Source of the DNA: Wandonia haliotis
Lineage (GTDB): Bacteria > Bacteroidota > Bacteroidia > Flavobacteriales_D > Crocinitomicaceae
Length of the DNA: 64,000 bases
Assembly (NCBI RefSeq): GCF_039523435.1
Contig: NZ_BAAAFH010000003.1
Coordinates: 62,001-126,000, forward strand
Direction: 5' to 3'
Shown here: positions 16,646-24,509 of the stretch, piece after piece
How positions within the stretch are numbered: the stretch's first letter is position 1
Layout of the letters: every line of letters starts with the position of its first letter
The notes under the pieces: model-generated
What the model was told of the DNA's origin: nothing
Database searches by the model: none
What the model saw: only the letters and a program-made list of their open reading frames with translations
Made by a program: the position numbers and the translations under genes

Positions 16646-16664
16646 AAGCAACACAATGTTGCTT
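16646..16664 (-). promoter_or_regulatory. Hairpin in the porW leader
   Basis: A perfect 8-bp inverted repeat, AAGCAACA (16646-16653) / TGTTGCTT (16657-16664), with a 3-nt loop, ends 8 nt before the porW ATG (16637). It would cover the ribosome-docking region of the mRNA. A -7-like TAATTTTG on the minus strand is at 16682-16689. Confidence 0.4.
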
Positions 16665-16737
16665 AGATAACTTAATTTGAACAAAATTATTTTAATTTCT
16701 CAAACTCAGAACGCAATTTAAAAGAAAAGCGAATAAA

Positions 16738-16770
16738 AAAACCCGAAATCAACATTTGATTCCGGGTTTT
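16738..16770 (-). terminator. Terminator of the YceI-like lipoprotein gene
   Basis: A 15-bp stem with one mismatch (16738-16752 with 16756-16770; AAAACCCG / CGGGTTTT at the base) and a 3-nt loop. A-runs to the left (16735-16741) give a U-tract on the minus strand. It starts 16 nt after the stop at 16786. Confidence 0.85.
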
Positions 16771-16785
16771 CAATTCAACAATAAA

Positions 16786-17424
16786 TTAATTACAATCCAT
16801 GTTCAGTTTTGTCTCAAAGGAAACATCTATAACTTCCCAAAGCTTAGATACTCCATCCGCTCCAATATGCAAATCATGACAAATCTTATTCAACTCCTCC
16901 ACTCCGTTTAGCGCTTCAAAAGCTGCCAAATCAACAGTAGCCATAAATTTGAAATCTCCCTCTACTAATGTGTATGTTCCTTCCACCACCTTCTCTCTAT
17001 TGTTAATTGTCATAACAACTTCGGCCTTACCATCATCTTTTAGTGATTGAACTTTTCCTGTCAGTACAGATGTATTCTCAAGCACCCCGAAAAAGGAATT
17101 TTTAATTTTTTCGTCACGTTCCGGGTTTTGTGTATTAATCGTCGCAATTGGAATGGAAAAAGACAAACCTTCCAATAGTGCGATAGGGTCATTTAACACT
17201 TCTGCTCCCTCGATATTAACTTCGTTGAACGTACCACTTACAGGTGTTTTCTCCGTAAATTTATACGCCGTCCACGTCATTTTGGAATTTGCCGGGTTGT
17301 AGGTATAGTAACATTCTTTTATTACTTTCTCCTCTACTTTTTCTTCTTCAGGTTCTGTTGATCCTCCGCAAGATGAAAGAATTACGGCTGCAGCTCCAAG
17401 TACTAACCAATTTATTTTATTCAT
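16786..17424 (-). CDS. YceI-like lipoprotein
   Basis: A 212-residue lipoprotein when read from the ATG at 17424; an upstream TTG in frame (17442) would add six residues and is less likely. The lipobox is ILSSC, followed by an acidic linker (EPEEEKVEEKV). The mature part resembles the YceI lipocalin-like barrel: YNPANSKMTWTAYKFTEKTP, VSGTFNEVNI, DEKIKNSFFGVLEN and GTYTLVEGDFKFMATVDL fit the pattern of strands. YceI proteins bind polyisoprenoids or amphiphiles in the periplasm. It stands alone, with its own terminator. Confidence 0.8.
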   Translation of the reverse strand: MNKINWLVLGAAAVILSSCGGSTEPEEEKVEEKVIKECYYTYNPANSKMTWTAYKFTEKTPVSGTFNEVNIEGAEVLNDPIALLEGLSFSIPIATINTQNPERDEKIKNSFFGVLENTSVLTGKVQSLKDDGKAEVVMTINNREKVVEGTYTLVEGDFKFMATVDLAAFEALNGVEELNKICHDLHIGADGVSKLWEVIDVSFETKLNMDCN

Positions 17425-17507
17425 TTTTAAAAATTTTTGCAATTAATTCTGTCCGAAGTTACAATTTCCTGCTTTGAAATCATAACTATTTATCGCTAAG
17501 TTCCTCT

Positions 17508-18443
17508 TTATTTCCAGTGAAACACATGTTTACTCATCATCTGCTTCAACCCTGATTGTGTCTCTGAAAAAAAGACAAGCTGTGCTGGCATTTCCAACGA
17601 ATCATAGGTAAGATCAAAAACCTGTTTTCGGATAAACTCTCCTTCCGACATCATTGAGTCAATACATCTGTCAAATCTACCTGTATTGTCGTACAAATAA
17701 CTGCGTTTTACTCTATTCCCATAAAACAAAAAATATTCTTCATCCGGATAACCAACCGGGTGTCTTTTTTTCTCATGGATTGTTATCCAACCCAATCCTG
17801 GAGTGTTGATTAATCTTTTATGCCAGTCTTCCGGTGTGCCTAGCGAAACTACTGTTCCAAACGGAAATGTATCCTTCACCTGTTCCGATTGTATAAACCA
17901 CTCCTCTCTTCTGTCTTCCGGATCCATCTTTTTAAGTTGTATAACAGAATCTGAAATAATCCGGAACCTATTTTCACTCAATCCCGCATATTCAATTGCA
18001 ACAGCACCCAAACCAAACAATTGTTGTACAATATCACTGGATTTCTTTTTCTGATTTGTAATAACAGGTGCCAAAAAATAATTACCCGAATACCGGAATC
18101 TCCTTTTGTGAATACTCTTTCTGTTATACAACAATTCTTCATCCAGATACCGTAGGGCATTTCGATAATAGGTATAATCCAGATTGCGCTCCAGTCGATA
18201 TCCCGGATCAAGATTTAACAGACTATGCACCAATACGGAACGAATAGCAAGGCTGTCTGTAGCTTTTGCTGTGATCAGGTTTGGATTATAATAATCCGGT
18301 TCTCCCGATAAAAAAACAAGCTTTTCAGGCATAAAAATCTGAAAATCAGAGGGTGCATTTACAGGTTCCGGCGAAATAATTTCCGGAACGGGGGAAGAAC
18401 AGGCTGTAAGCACCAAAATGAAGATCAGAAATACTTTAAACAT
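17508..18443 (-). CDS. Lipoprotein of unknown function
   Basis: Read from the ATG at 18443 it has 311 residues and begins MFKVFLIFILVLTACSSP, a clean lipoprotein signal with lipobox LTAC. A longer reading from TTG at 18557 would bury this signal and is rejected. The mature part is rich in aromatic and basic residues (NLDYTYYRNALRYLDEELLYN, RKSIHKRRFRYSGNYFL). One segment, VVSLGTPEDWHKRLINTPGL, hints at a binding or enzymatic domain, but I recognise no family. It is divergent from hemN, 155 nt apart by start codons. Confidence 0.7.
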   Translation of the reverse strand: MFKVFLIFILVLTACSSPVPEIISPEPVNAPSDFQIFMPEKLVFLSGEPDYYNPNLITAKATDSLAIRSVLVHSLLNLDPGYRLERNLDYTYYRNALRYLDEELLYNRKSIHKRRFRYSGNYFLAPVITNQKKKSSDIVQQLFGLGAVAIEYAGLSENRFRIISDSVIQLKKMDPEDRREEWFIQSEQVKDTFPFGTVVSLGTPEDWHKRLINTPGLGWITIHEKKRHPVGYPDEEYFLFYGNRVKRSYLYDNTGRFDRCIDSMMSEGEFIRKQVFDLTYDSLEMPAQLVFFSETQSGLKQMMSKHVFHWK

Positions 18444-18598
18444 GAATTTCCATTTTAACAATAATACGAATTTTTTGATGTACTCTGCGAGGAATCCTAT
18501 TGTCTCCTGCCTTCTCCCGAAAAACAACTGATAAAAATTAGTCCGAAAACCTGACAATCGTCATATTTTAAACTATATAGCAAATGTAATTTCGCAAT

Positions 18599-19963
18599 AT
18601 GATTCTTAATCATGATTTAATAGCGAAATACAACGTCCCCGGACCACGATACACTTCGTATCCCACGGTACCACACTGGGAAACAGCACCTACACAGGAG
18701 CAATGGAGGAAATCTGTTCGTACACGTTTCGAGGAAACCAATGATGAGCAGGGTATTAGTATATATATCCACCTTCCTTTCTGCGAAAGCTTGTGTACGT
18801 ATTGCGGTTGTAACACCCGGATTACTGTAAATCACGGAGTTGAAGTACCCTACATGAATGCAATTCTTAAAGAATGGGAGTTGTATAAAGAAACGTTTGG
18901 TGGCACGCCAAAAATTAAGGAGCTTCACCTTGGGGGAGGAACTCCTACCTTTTTCTCACCTGAAAATCTCAAAATTCTGGTTGAGGGGATTCTTAAAGAC
19001 AGCCTGATCGCTGACAATCATGAATTTAGTTTTGAAGGACATCCCCGCAACACAACTGCTGATCATCTACAAGTATTATATGATCTGGGATTCAGAAGAT
19101 TAAGTCTTGGGATACAGGATTTCGATGAAAAAGTTCAGATTACCGTCAACCGGATTCAGCCGTTTTACATGGTAAAAGAAGTAGTGGATGTTGCCCGAAG
19201 AATCGGTTATAAGTCTATTAATTTCGATTTGATTTATGGTCTTCCTTTCCAAACACTGGAAAGTATCGAAAGAACATTTTCGCTTGTCAACCAACTTCGT
19301 CCTGAGCGAATTGCTTTTTACAGTTACGCTCATGTTCCCTGGGTTAAACCCGGACAACGCCGATTTACGGAAATGGACCTCCCTTCTGATTCGTATAAGC
19401 GTGCCCTTTATGAACTCGGAAAAGAGCTTCTTGAGAATGCCGGTTATATCGAAGTAGGAATGGATCACTTCTCACTTCCAGAAGACGATTTATATATTGC
19501 CCTGAAAGAGCACAGACTGCACCGCAATTTCATGGGGTACACTACTGACCACAATGAGCTGATGATTGGTCTTGGAGTATCCTCTATCAGTGACTCATGG
19601 GACATGTTTGCTCAAAACGTTAAGGTAGTGGAAGAGTATTATCGTATTCTTGAAGAAGGTGATTTACCAATATACCGGGGGCACGTATTAAATCCCGAAG
19701 ACCTTCTGATCCGTCGAAAAATACTAAATTTGATGTGTCACTTCGAAACGGATGTTGCAGATTTGATGCGGTACGAGCTACAGTGGATTATGATCAGGAA
19801 CAAGTTAACTCCTCTCATTAAAGACGAGTTGGCAGCGATCAACGGAACAACAGTTTATATTCTGGATGCCGGTCGCCCGTTTGTCAGAAACATCTGTATG
19901 GCTTTTGACTATCGCATATCTGATCCGCGAAGTATGACAAATGTTTTTAGTACAACGGTCTGA
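18599..19963 (+). CDS. hemN: Oxygen-independent coproporphyrinogen III oxidase
   Basis: Radical SAM enzyme (454 residues) that decarboxylates coproporphyrinogen III to protoporphyrinogen IX without oxygen. The [4Fe-4S] ligands are C62, C66 and C69 (CESLCTYC), followed by C71, as in genuine HemN rather than HemW. SAM-binding glycines are in LHLGGGTPTFF. The N-terminal VPGPRYTSYPT element and the C-terminal HemN domain (LGVSSIS, GVHL-type helices) are present; length matches E. coli (457). It is followed after 12 nt by a CcoI-type copper ATPase, a pairing typical of microaerobic respiration genes. Confidence 0.96.
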   Translation: MILNHDLIAKYNVPGPRYTSYPTVPHWETAPTQEQWRKSVRTRFEETNDEQGISIYIHLPFCESLCTYCGCNTRITVNHGVEVPYMNAILKEWELYKETFGGTPKIKELHLGGGTPTFFSPENLKILVEGILKDSLIADNHEFSFEGHPRNTTADHLQVLYDLGFRRLSLGIQDFDEKVQITVNRIQPFYMVKEVVDVARRIGYKSINFDLIYGLPFQTLESIERTFSLVNQLRPERIAFYSYAHVPWVKPGQRRFTEMDLPSDSYKRALYELGKELLENAGYIEVGMDHFSLPEDDLYIALKEHRLHRNFMGYTTDHNELMIGLGVSSISDSWDMFAQNVKVVEEYYRILEEGDLPIYRGHVLNPEDLLIRRKILNLMCHFETDVADLMRYELQWIMIRNKLTPLIKDELAAINGTTVYILDAGRPFVRNICMAFDYRISDPRSMTNVFSTTV

Positions 19964-19975
19964 CATCCCTTTTTT

Positions 19976-22345
19976 ATGGAAAAGTGTTATCACTGCGGGG
20001 ACGATTGCGGAAAATCTCCCCTGATTTTTGACGGAAAGCCTTTTTGCTGTTCCGGCTGTAAAACGGTCTACAGTATTCTTTCTGAAAACGGAATGGGCAC
20101 TTACTATTCCATTGAATCGGCTCCGGGAATCAAACCAAAAGATGCCGGTGGTAAATACGCCTTTCTTGATAATGAAGATCTTACACGCGAACTGGTTAAT
20201 TTCAAAGAAGGAAATTTAACTAATTTCACCGCTTTTTTACCTGAGATACATTGCAGCTCATGCATCTGGTTACTGGAAAACCTTCATAAGCTTCAACCTG
20301 GTGTAAAATCTTCTCAGGTTAATTTCACAAAAAAGGAGGCTACTATTACGTTTGATCATTCTGTTATTTCACTTCGAAAGATGGCTGAATTAATGGACGC
20401 AATTGGCTATCCTCCTGCTATCGGCAAACCCCAGGGACAAAAAAATAAGATCATCAACAATCATTTTATTATCCAGCTTGGAGTTGCCGGTTTTTGTTTT
20501 GGGAATATTATGCTGTTTTCCTTTCCCGAATACCTCAATGTGGATGATACCTTTGATGAATACCGCAATTTTTTTGCTTATCTGATCTTTGCGCTTTCAC
20601 TTCCCATTCTGTTCTTTTCAGCAAAAGATTATTTGATCTCTGCATATAAAGCGTTGCGCATAAAAGTTCTGAATCTCGATGTACCAATCAGTTTGGGGAT
20701 TCTCGTCCTGTACGCGAAAAGTACGTATGATATTTTTTCAGGACTCGGTCCGGGATATATGGATTCTTTTGCCGGTTTCATATTTTTTCTTCTGGTCGGT
20801 AAATGGTTTCAGAACAAAACCTATCAGGCACTTTCTTTTGATCGGGATTACACTTCCTATTTCCCGCTTGCTGTTACGCGATTTACAGCAGACAATAAAG
20901 AAGAAATTGTACAAATTGAAAAAATAAAACCTGGCGACGAGCTTCTGATTCATAATGAGGAAATTCTTCCTGCCGATGCCATTCTCTTGGATAGTGAGGC
21001 GAGGATGGATTATAGCTTTGTCACCGGAGAGTCCGACCAGATAAAAAAATCAGCGAATGCTGTTTTGTTTGCAGGCGGAAAGTTAATTGGTAAATCTGCC
21101 CGGGTAAAAGTCAAAGAACAGGTAAAGCGTAGTTATTTGACTGATTTGTGGAATAATGAAGTTTTTAAACGTGAAAAATCAGGTCTGTCGAAAATTCAGG
21201 ACACTGTTTCACGTTACTTCCTTCTTGTACTGCTTATTATTACCTGTATCATTGCCGGTTTCTGGTTGTGGATTGATCCTTCTATGGTTGTCCCGGTTGT
21301 AACAGCAGTATTGATTGTAGCTTGTCCCTGTGCGTTGTCGCTCTCCTATCCTTTTACTTTTGGCAATATCCTGAGAGCCATCGGACGCAATGGTTTGTAT
21401 TTAAAAAACACCCGGGTAATAGAAGACCTGGATGAAATTACGGATGTTGTATTTGACAAAACCGGAACACTAACCCTTGGTTCTTCAAAAGATGTAACGT
21501 ATGAAGGAGAGCTACTAACTCCGGATCAACTTGCTTTAATTGATTTTGCAACGCGCAGTTCAACACACCCCATGAGTGTTGCTATCCGTTCTTATATTCA
21601 GCACAACTACGAATACGAACCTATTTCAGGGGAGTTTGAAGAACATGCCGGATTAGGTATTGCAGCAAGTACTTCTTTGAATCAATTGAAAATCGGATCT
21701 TATCGTTTTGTTGATACAGAAAAAATTGATGAGGAAACCACTTCCTTTATCCAATGGAACGGTTACATTATCGGGCGTTTTTACATTCGTCAGGTATTCC
21801 GACCGCACATCGAAAACCTCATCAGTACGTGGCAGAAAAAAGGGTATAAATTGCATGTTTTGACTGGCGATAATGAGCGCTCACGAGACTCCCTCGAAAA
21901 GCTTTTCTCAGAAAGTTCTCTCCTGAATTTTCATCAGAGTCCGCAAATGAAACTGGAATATATCCGTTCGCTACAGGAAAATGGAAAACGTGTACTTATG
22001 TTCGGTGATGGGCTTAACGATGCGGGAGCACTGAAACAAAGTGATGTCGGAATTGCCGTTTCAGACAACATCTACCAATTCTCACCTGCATGTGATGGTA
22101 TTCTGGACGCTGGACATTTTTCTAAACTTCCCAATATCATGGAGTTGGCCGCATACGGAAAACAAGCGTTAAAAATCTGCTTTCTGTTTTCCCTGCTCTA
22201 TAATATCATAGGACTTTCCTTTGCCGCTACCGGAATGCTTTCTCCATTAATAGCTGCAATACTTATGCCGCTCAGTTCGATTACCGTTGTTTTCCTGAGT
22301 TTTATTCTGGTAACATTACGAGCAAAAAGAACAGAGTTGTTATAG
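19976..22345 (+). CDS. ccoI: Copper-exporting P-type ATPase of the CcoI/FixI type
   Basis: A 789-residue inner-membrane ATPase that delivers copper for cbb3 oxidase assembly. The N-terminus has the Cys-rich module special to CcoI/FixI (C4, C7, C11, C24, C25, C28). An HMA domain with C93xxC96 (HCSSC) follows, then eight membrane helices. The metal site is CPC at 450-452. The phosphorylated Asp494 is in DKTGT; the hinge is GDGLNDAGAL. It lies 12 nt after hemN. No ccoS follows: the next gene is convergent, only 5 nt away. The cbb3 structural genes are not in this window. Confidence 0.92.
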   Translation: MEKCYHCGDDCGKSPLIFDGKPFCCSGCKTVYSILSENGMGTYYSIESAPGIKPKDAGGKYAFLDNEDLTRELVNFKEGNLTNFTAFLPEIHCSSCIWLLENLHKLQPGVKSSQVNFTKKEATITFDHSVISLRKMAELMDAIGYPPAIGKPQGQKNKIINNHFIIQLGVAGFCFGNIMLFSFPEYLNVDDTFDEYRNFFAYLIFALSLPILFFSAKDYLISAYKALRIKVLNLDVPISLGILVLYAKSTYDIFSGLGPGYMDSFAGFIFFLLVGKWFQNKTYQALSFDRDYTSYFPLAVTRFTADNKEEIVQIEKIKPGDELLIHNEEILPADAILLDSEARMDYSFVTGESDQIKKSANAVLFAGGKLIGKSARVKVKEQVKRSYLTDLWNNEVFKREKSGLSKIQDTVSRYFLLVLLIITCIIAGFWLWIDPSMVVPVVTAVLIVACPCALSLSYPFTFGNILRAIGRNGLYLKNTRVIEDLDEITDVVFDKTGTLTLGSSKDVTYEGELLTPDQLALIDFATRSSTHPMSVAIRSYIQHNYEYEPISGEFEEHAGLGIAASTSLNQLKIGSYRFVDTEKIDEETTSFIQWNGYIIGRFYIRQVFRPHIENLISTWQKKGYKLHVLTGDNERSRDSLEKLFSESSLLNFHQSPQMKLEYIRSLQENGKRVLMFGDGLNDAGALKQSDVGIAVSDNIYQFSPACDGILDAGHFSKLPNIMELAAYGKQALKICFLFSLLYNIIGLSFAATGMLSPLIAAILMPLSSITVVFLSFILVTLRAKRTELL

Positions 22346-22350
22346 CAGAA

Positions 22351-22812
22351 TTAATTCAATACTTCCAGTATTTCGACATCAAAAATCAGGACTGTATTCG
22401 GAGGCACAGTGCTGTTTCCGTTCGGACCATAGCCCAATGCCGAAGGAATAAGTAACACTCCGCTTCCCCCCTGTTTGAATTTTGGAATTCCTTCCGTCCA
22501 CCCTTTAATAACATTCTGCAGATTGAAAGTAACTCCGGAAACTGAACTTTGATCAAACGTATTCCCATTGGTATAATACCCGATATAAGCAACAGTAACG
22601 TCACTTGTAGATGTCGGATTCGAACCGCTTCCCTGCTGGTTGACAATATAATATAACCCACTCGCAGTTGACTCAGCTGTTAGATCATTATCCGCCAAAT
22701 ATTTTTCTATAATCTCTTTGTCTTTTTTCAGTTGTTCTTCAGCATCAAACGTATCTTTTTTACATGCACCTGTCAACAACGCAACTATTGAAAATAAAAG
22801 AAGTGTTCTCAT
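22351..22812 (-). CDS. FKBP-type peptidyl-prolyl isomerase lipoprotein
   Basis: A 153-residue lipoprotein from the ATG at 22812 (MRTLLLFSIVALLTGACKKD, lipobox LTGAC); the TTG at 22842 would add ten residues before the signal and is unlikely. A short charged linker is followed by an FKBP domain (about 60-153) with YIGYYTNGNTFDQSS, VIKGWTEGIPKFKQGG and the C-terminal LIPSALGYGPNGNSTVPPNTVLIFDVEIL. This fold accelerates proline isomerisation of envelope proteins. It lies 36 nt after the nearer J-domain gene on the same strand, so it may end the minus-strand half of the polyene cluster. Confidence 0.92.
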   Translation of the reverse strand: MRTLLLFSIVALLTGACKKDTFDAEEQLKKDKEIIEKYLADNDLTAESTASGLYYIVNQQGSGSNPTSTSDVTVAYIGYYTNGNTFDQSSVSGVTFNLQNVIKGWTEGIPKFKQGGSGVLLIPSALGYGPNGNSTVPPNTVLIFDVEILEVLN

Positions 22813-22848
22813 GTCTCTTTTTGTCAAAAATAGTAAAATCAACTTATT

Positions 22849-23643
22849 CTAATTAAACCTCCTTTCGAGGTATTCATATGCCAGATTGATCTCTGTAAAA
22901 CGTTCATGCGCCATTTCCTGCTCTTCTTTAGACATTCGAACAAATCTATCCGGGTGAAAGCGACGTACCATTTTCCTGTACGCCTGTTTTATTTCTTCAA
23001 AATCGACTGCCGTATCCAGCCCCAAAACTAAAAGATTCTTTTCCACTTCGGATTGCCCCTCTTCTTTCGGAACCTGTCTTCTGGTCTTGTTATAATACCG
23101 TTCCCGAACGCCTATAATTACTTTAAGCTCCTCTTCGGAAAAAGAAATTTTGCTCGCAACCCTAAATAAATATTCCATCTCCGATGAATTGACCTGTTGA
23201 TTATAATACCCAAGATCAACCAACAAGTCGATAAGCTGCGTTTTTTCATCCTGTGTAAAGCGTTTTCTGACAAATCTTAACACACCTCTGGTATCTATCC
23301 CCTTGCTTATATAATAGCGTATGGTCTGAACAATCTCTCTTCCCGACAAAGAACTTTTCTCCTTTCGCAAAAAATACTTTGTCATATAAATCCGCTTCTC
23401 TCTCAGATCGTCCCGGTCTCTAATCAACATTTGTACAGCAATCATAACCGACACCTTAAAACGGGTTCTTTTGGTTTTGAAAGGTCGAAAAACAAAATTT
23501 TTATAGGCTTTCCTCAGCTGATAAATAGCAATCCAAGTACCTATGAAAATAAGTGCAAACACATTTAAACCAGAAGAAAGAATCAAGTTATCTCCAGCTG
23601 CAGGTTCATCTGTCAATGCAAAAAAGGTATCAATAGCACTCAT
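22849..23643 (-). CDS. Membrane-anchored TerB-like/J-domain protein (copy 1)
   Basis: A 264-residue protein with three parts. The N-terminal span (LNVFALIFIGTWIAIYQLR, about 26-45) anchors it with the bulk in the cytoplasm. A helical middle region (about 120-190, with IDLLVDLGYYNQQVNSSEMEYL) resembles the TerB-like module of DjlA. A C-terminal J-domain (about 204-264) has the HPD triad at 230-232. The J-domain should stimulate a DnaK partner. It is a paralogue of the next gene (13 nt apart); their last 50 residues differ at only two positions. Confidence 0.85.
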   Translation of the reverse strand: MSAIDTFFALTDEPAAGDNLILSSGLNVFALIFIGTWIAIYQLRKAYKNFVFRPFKTKRTRFKVSVMIAVQMLIRDRDDLREKRIYMTKYFLRKEKSSLSGREIVQTIRYYISKGIDTRGVLRFVRKRFTQDEKTQLIDLLVDLGYYNQQVNSSEMEYLFRVASKISFSEEELKVIIGVRERYYNKTRRQVPKEEGQSEVEKNLLVLGLDTAVDFEEIKQAYRKMVRRFHPDRFVRMSKEEQEMAHERFTEINLAYEYLERRFN

Positions 23644-23656
23644 TCAGGTAACATAT

Positions 23657-24502
23657 TCAATTAAACCTTCCTTCCAGGTATTCGTATGCCAGATTGATTT
23701 CCGTAAATCGTTCGTGTGCCATTTCCTGTTCCTCTTTTGACATTCGTGCAAACCGATCCGGATGAAAACGACGCACCATCTTTCTGTACGCCTGTTTTAT
23801 TTCTTCAAAAGAAACTAGTTTCTCCAGTCCAAGAATGCGGAGTGAAGCTTGTATCCGCTCATCATCTCTAACAGGCGTCTTTCTTGATTGTTGTTTTTCA
23901 TAACGTTGAAAACGAATAGATAAAATTGCCGTTACCTGTTGCCGGTCTACTTCCAGAATATCTGCTACACGATTAATCATTGCAATCTCCCGAGGATGCG
24001 CCTGATGATCATAAAAAGCTAAATCTGCCAGAAAGTCAATCACCTGAATCCGTTCTGCTTCCGGCATTTTCTTTTGCAACCACGCCAATGTTGATTCGAG
24101 TGAAACATCCAATTTCAACATGTTTCTCAAATTCTCAAGGGAATAATCCATATCATTAGCAAACCTGTTCTTAAGATAGGATCTGAAATAAGTTGTTTGT
24201 TCCTTATAGTCCGAGATATCTTTCTTCATCATGTGAATACCCAAAACCACATACGCATCAAACAAGTTAACTTGATTGTAAGCTAATCTTTTCGGAAAAA
24301 TTCCTTTTTGCCACATTCGGGTAGTACTAAAAAACAAAAAATACAACCCTATTATTATTGGTACTAACAAGAAAAGCATCGCCCACAAATTAGGGCCTTC
24401 CTCCCCCTGAGAATAAACCACTTCACTAAAATTCATTTGCTGAATAAGCCGTTGAATAGAATCATACGTAATTGTTTGTGGTATGTCGCCGGAATCTATC
24501 AC
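23657..24502 (-). CDS. Membrane-anchored TerB-like/J-domain protein (copy 2)
   Basis: A 281-residue paralogue of copy 1 with the same order of parts: an anchor span (about 42-59, MLFLLVPIIIGLYFLFF), a TerB-like helical part (about 130-195, with IDFLADLAFYDHQAHPREIAMI), then a J-domain with HPD at 247-249. The J-domain matches copy 1 in 48 of the last 50 residues, while the N-terminal halves differ strongly. Codons differ at many silent sites, so the identity reflects selection rather than a recent duplication. It starts 7 nt after the CrtI-like oxidoreductase stop, so it is probably co-transcribed with the polyene export genes. Confidence 0.85.
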   Translation of the reverse strand: MIDSGDIPQTITYDSIQRLIQQMNFSEVVYSQGEEGPNLWAMLFLLVPIIIGLYFLFFSTTRMWQKGIFPKRLAYNQVNLFDAYVVLGIHMMKKDISDYKEQTTYFRSYLKNRFANDMDYSLENLRNMLKLDVSLESTLAWLQKKMPEAERIQVIDFLADLAFYDHQAHPREIAMINRVADILEVDRQQVTAILSIRFQRYEKQQSRKTPVRDDERIQASLRILGLEKLVSFEEIKQAYRKMVRRFHPDRFARMSKEEQEMAHERFTEINLAYEYLEGRFN

Positions 24503-24509
24503 TCTTTAC

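Noticed and set aside
18444..18557. Extended N-terminus of the unknown lipoprotein (from TTG at 18557)
   Set aside because: It would place 38 extra residues before a clean lipoprotein signal; the ATG at 18443 is better.
22849..24502. Recent gene conversion or duplication as the reason for near-identical J-domains
   Set aside because: The two coding stretches differ at many silent sites (for example in the HPD region) while the proteins agree at 48 of 50 positions, which points to selection on the protein rather than recent copying.
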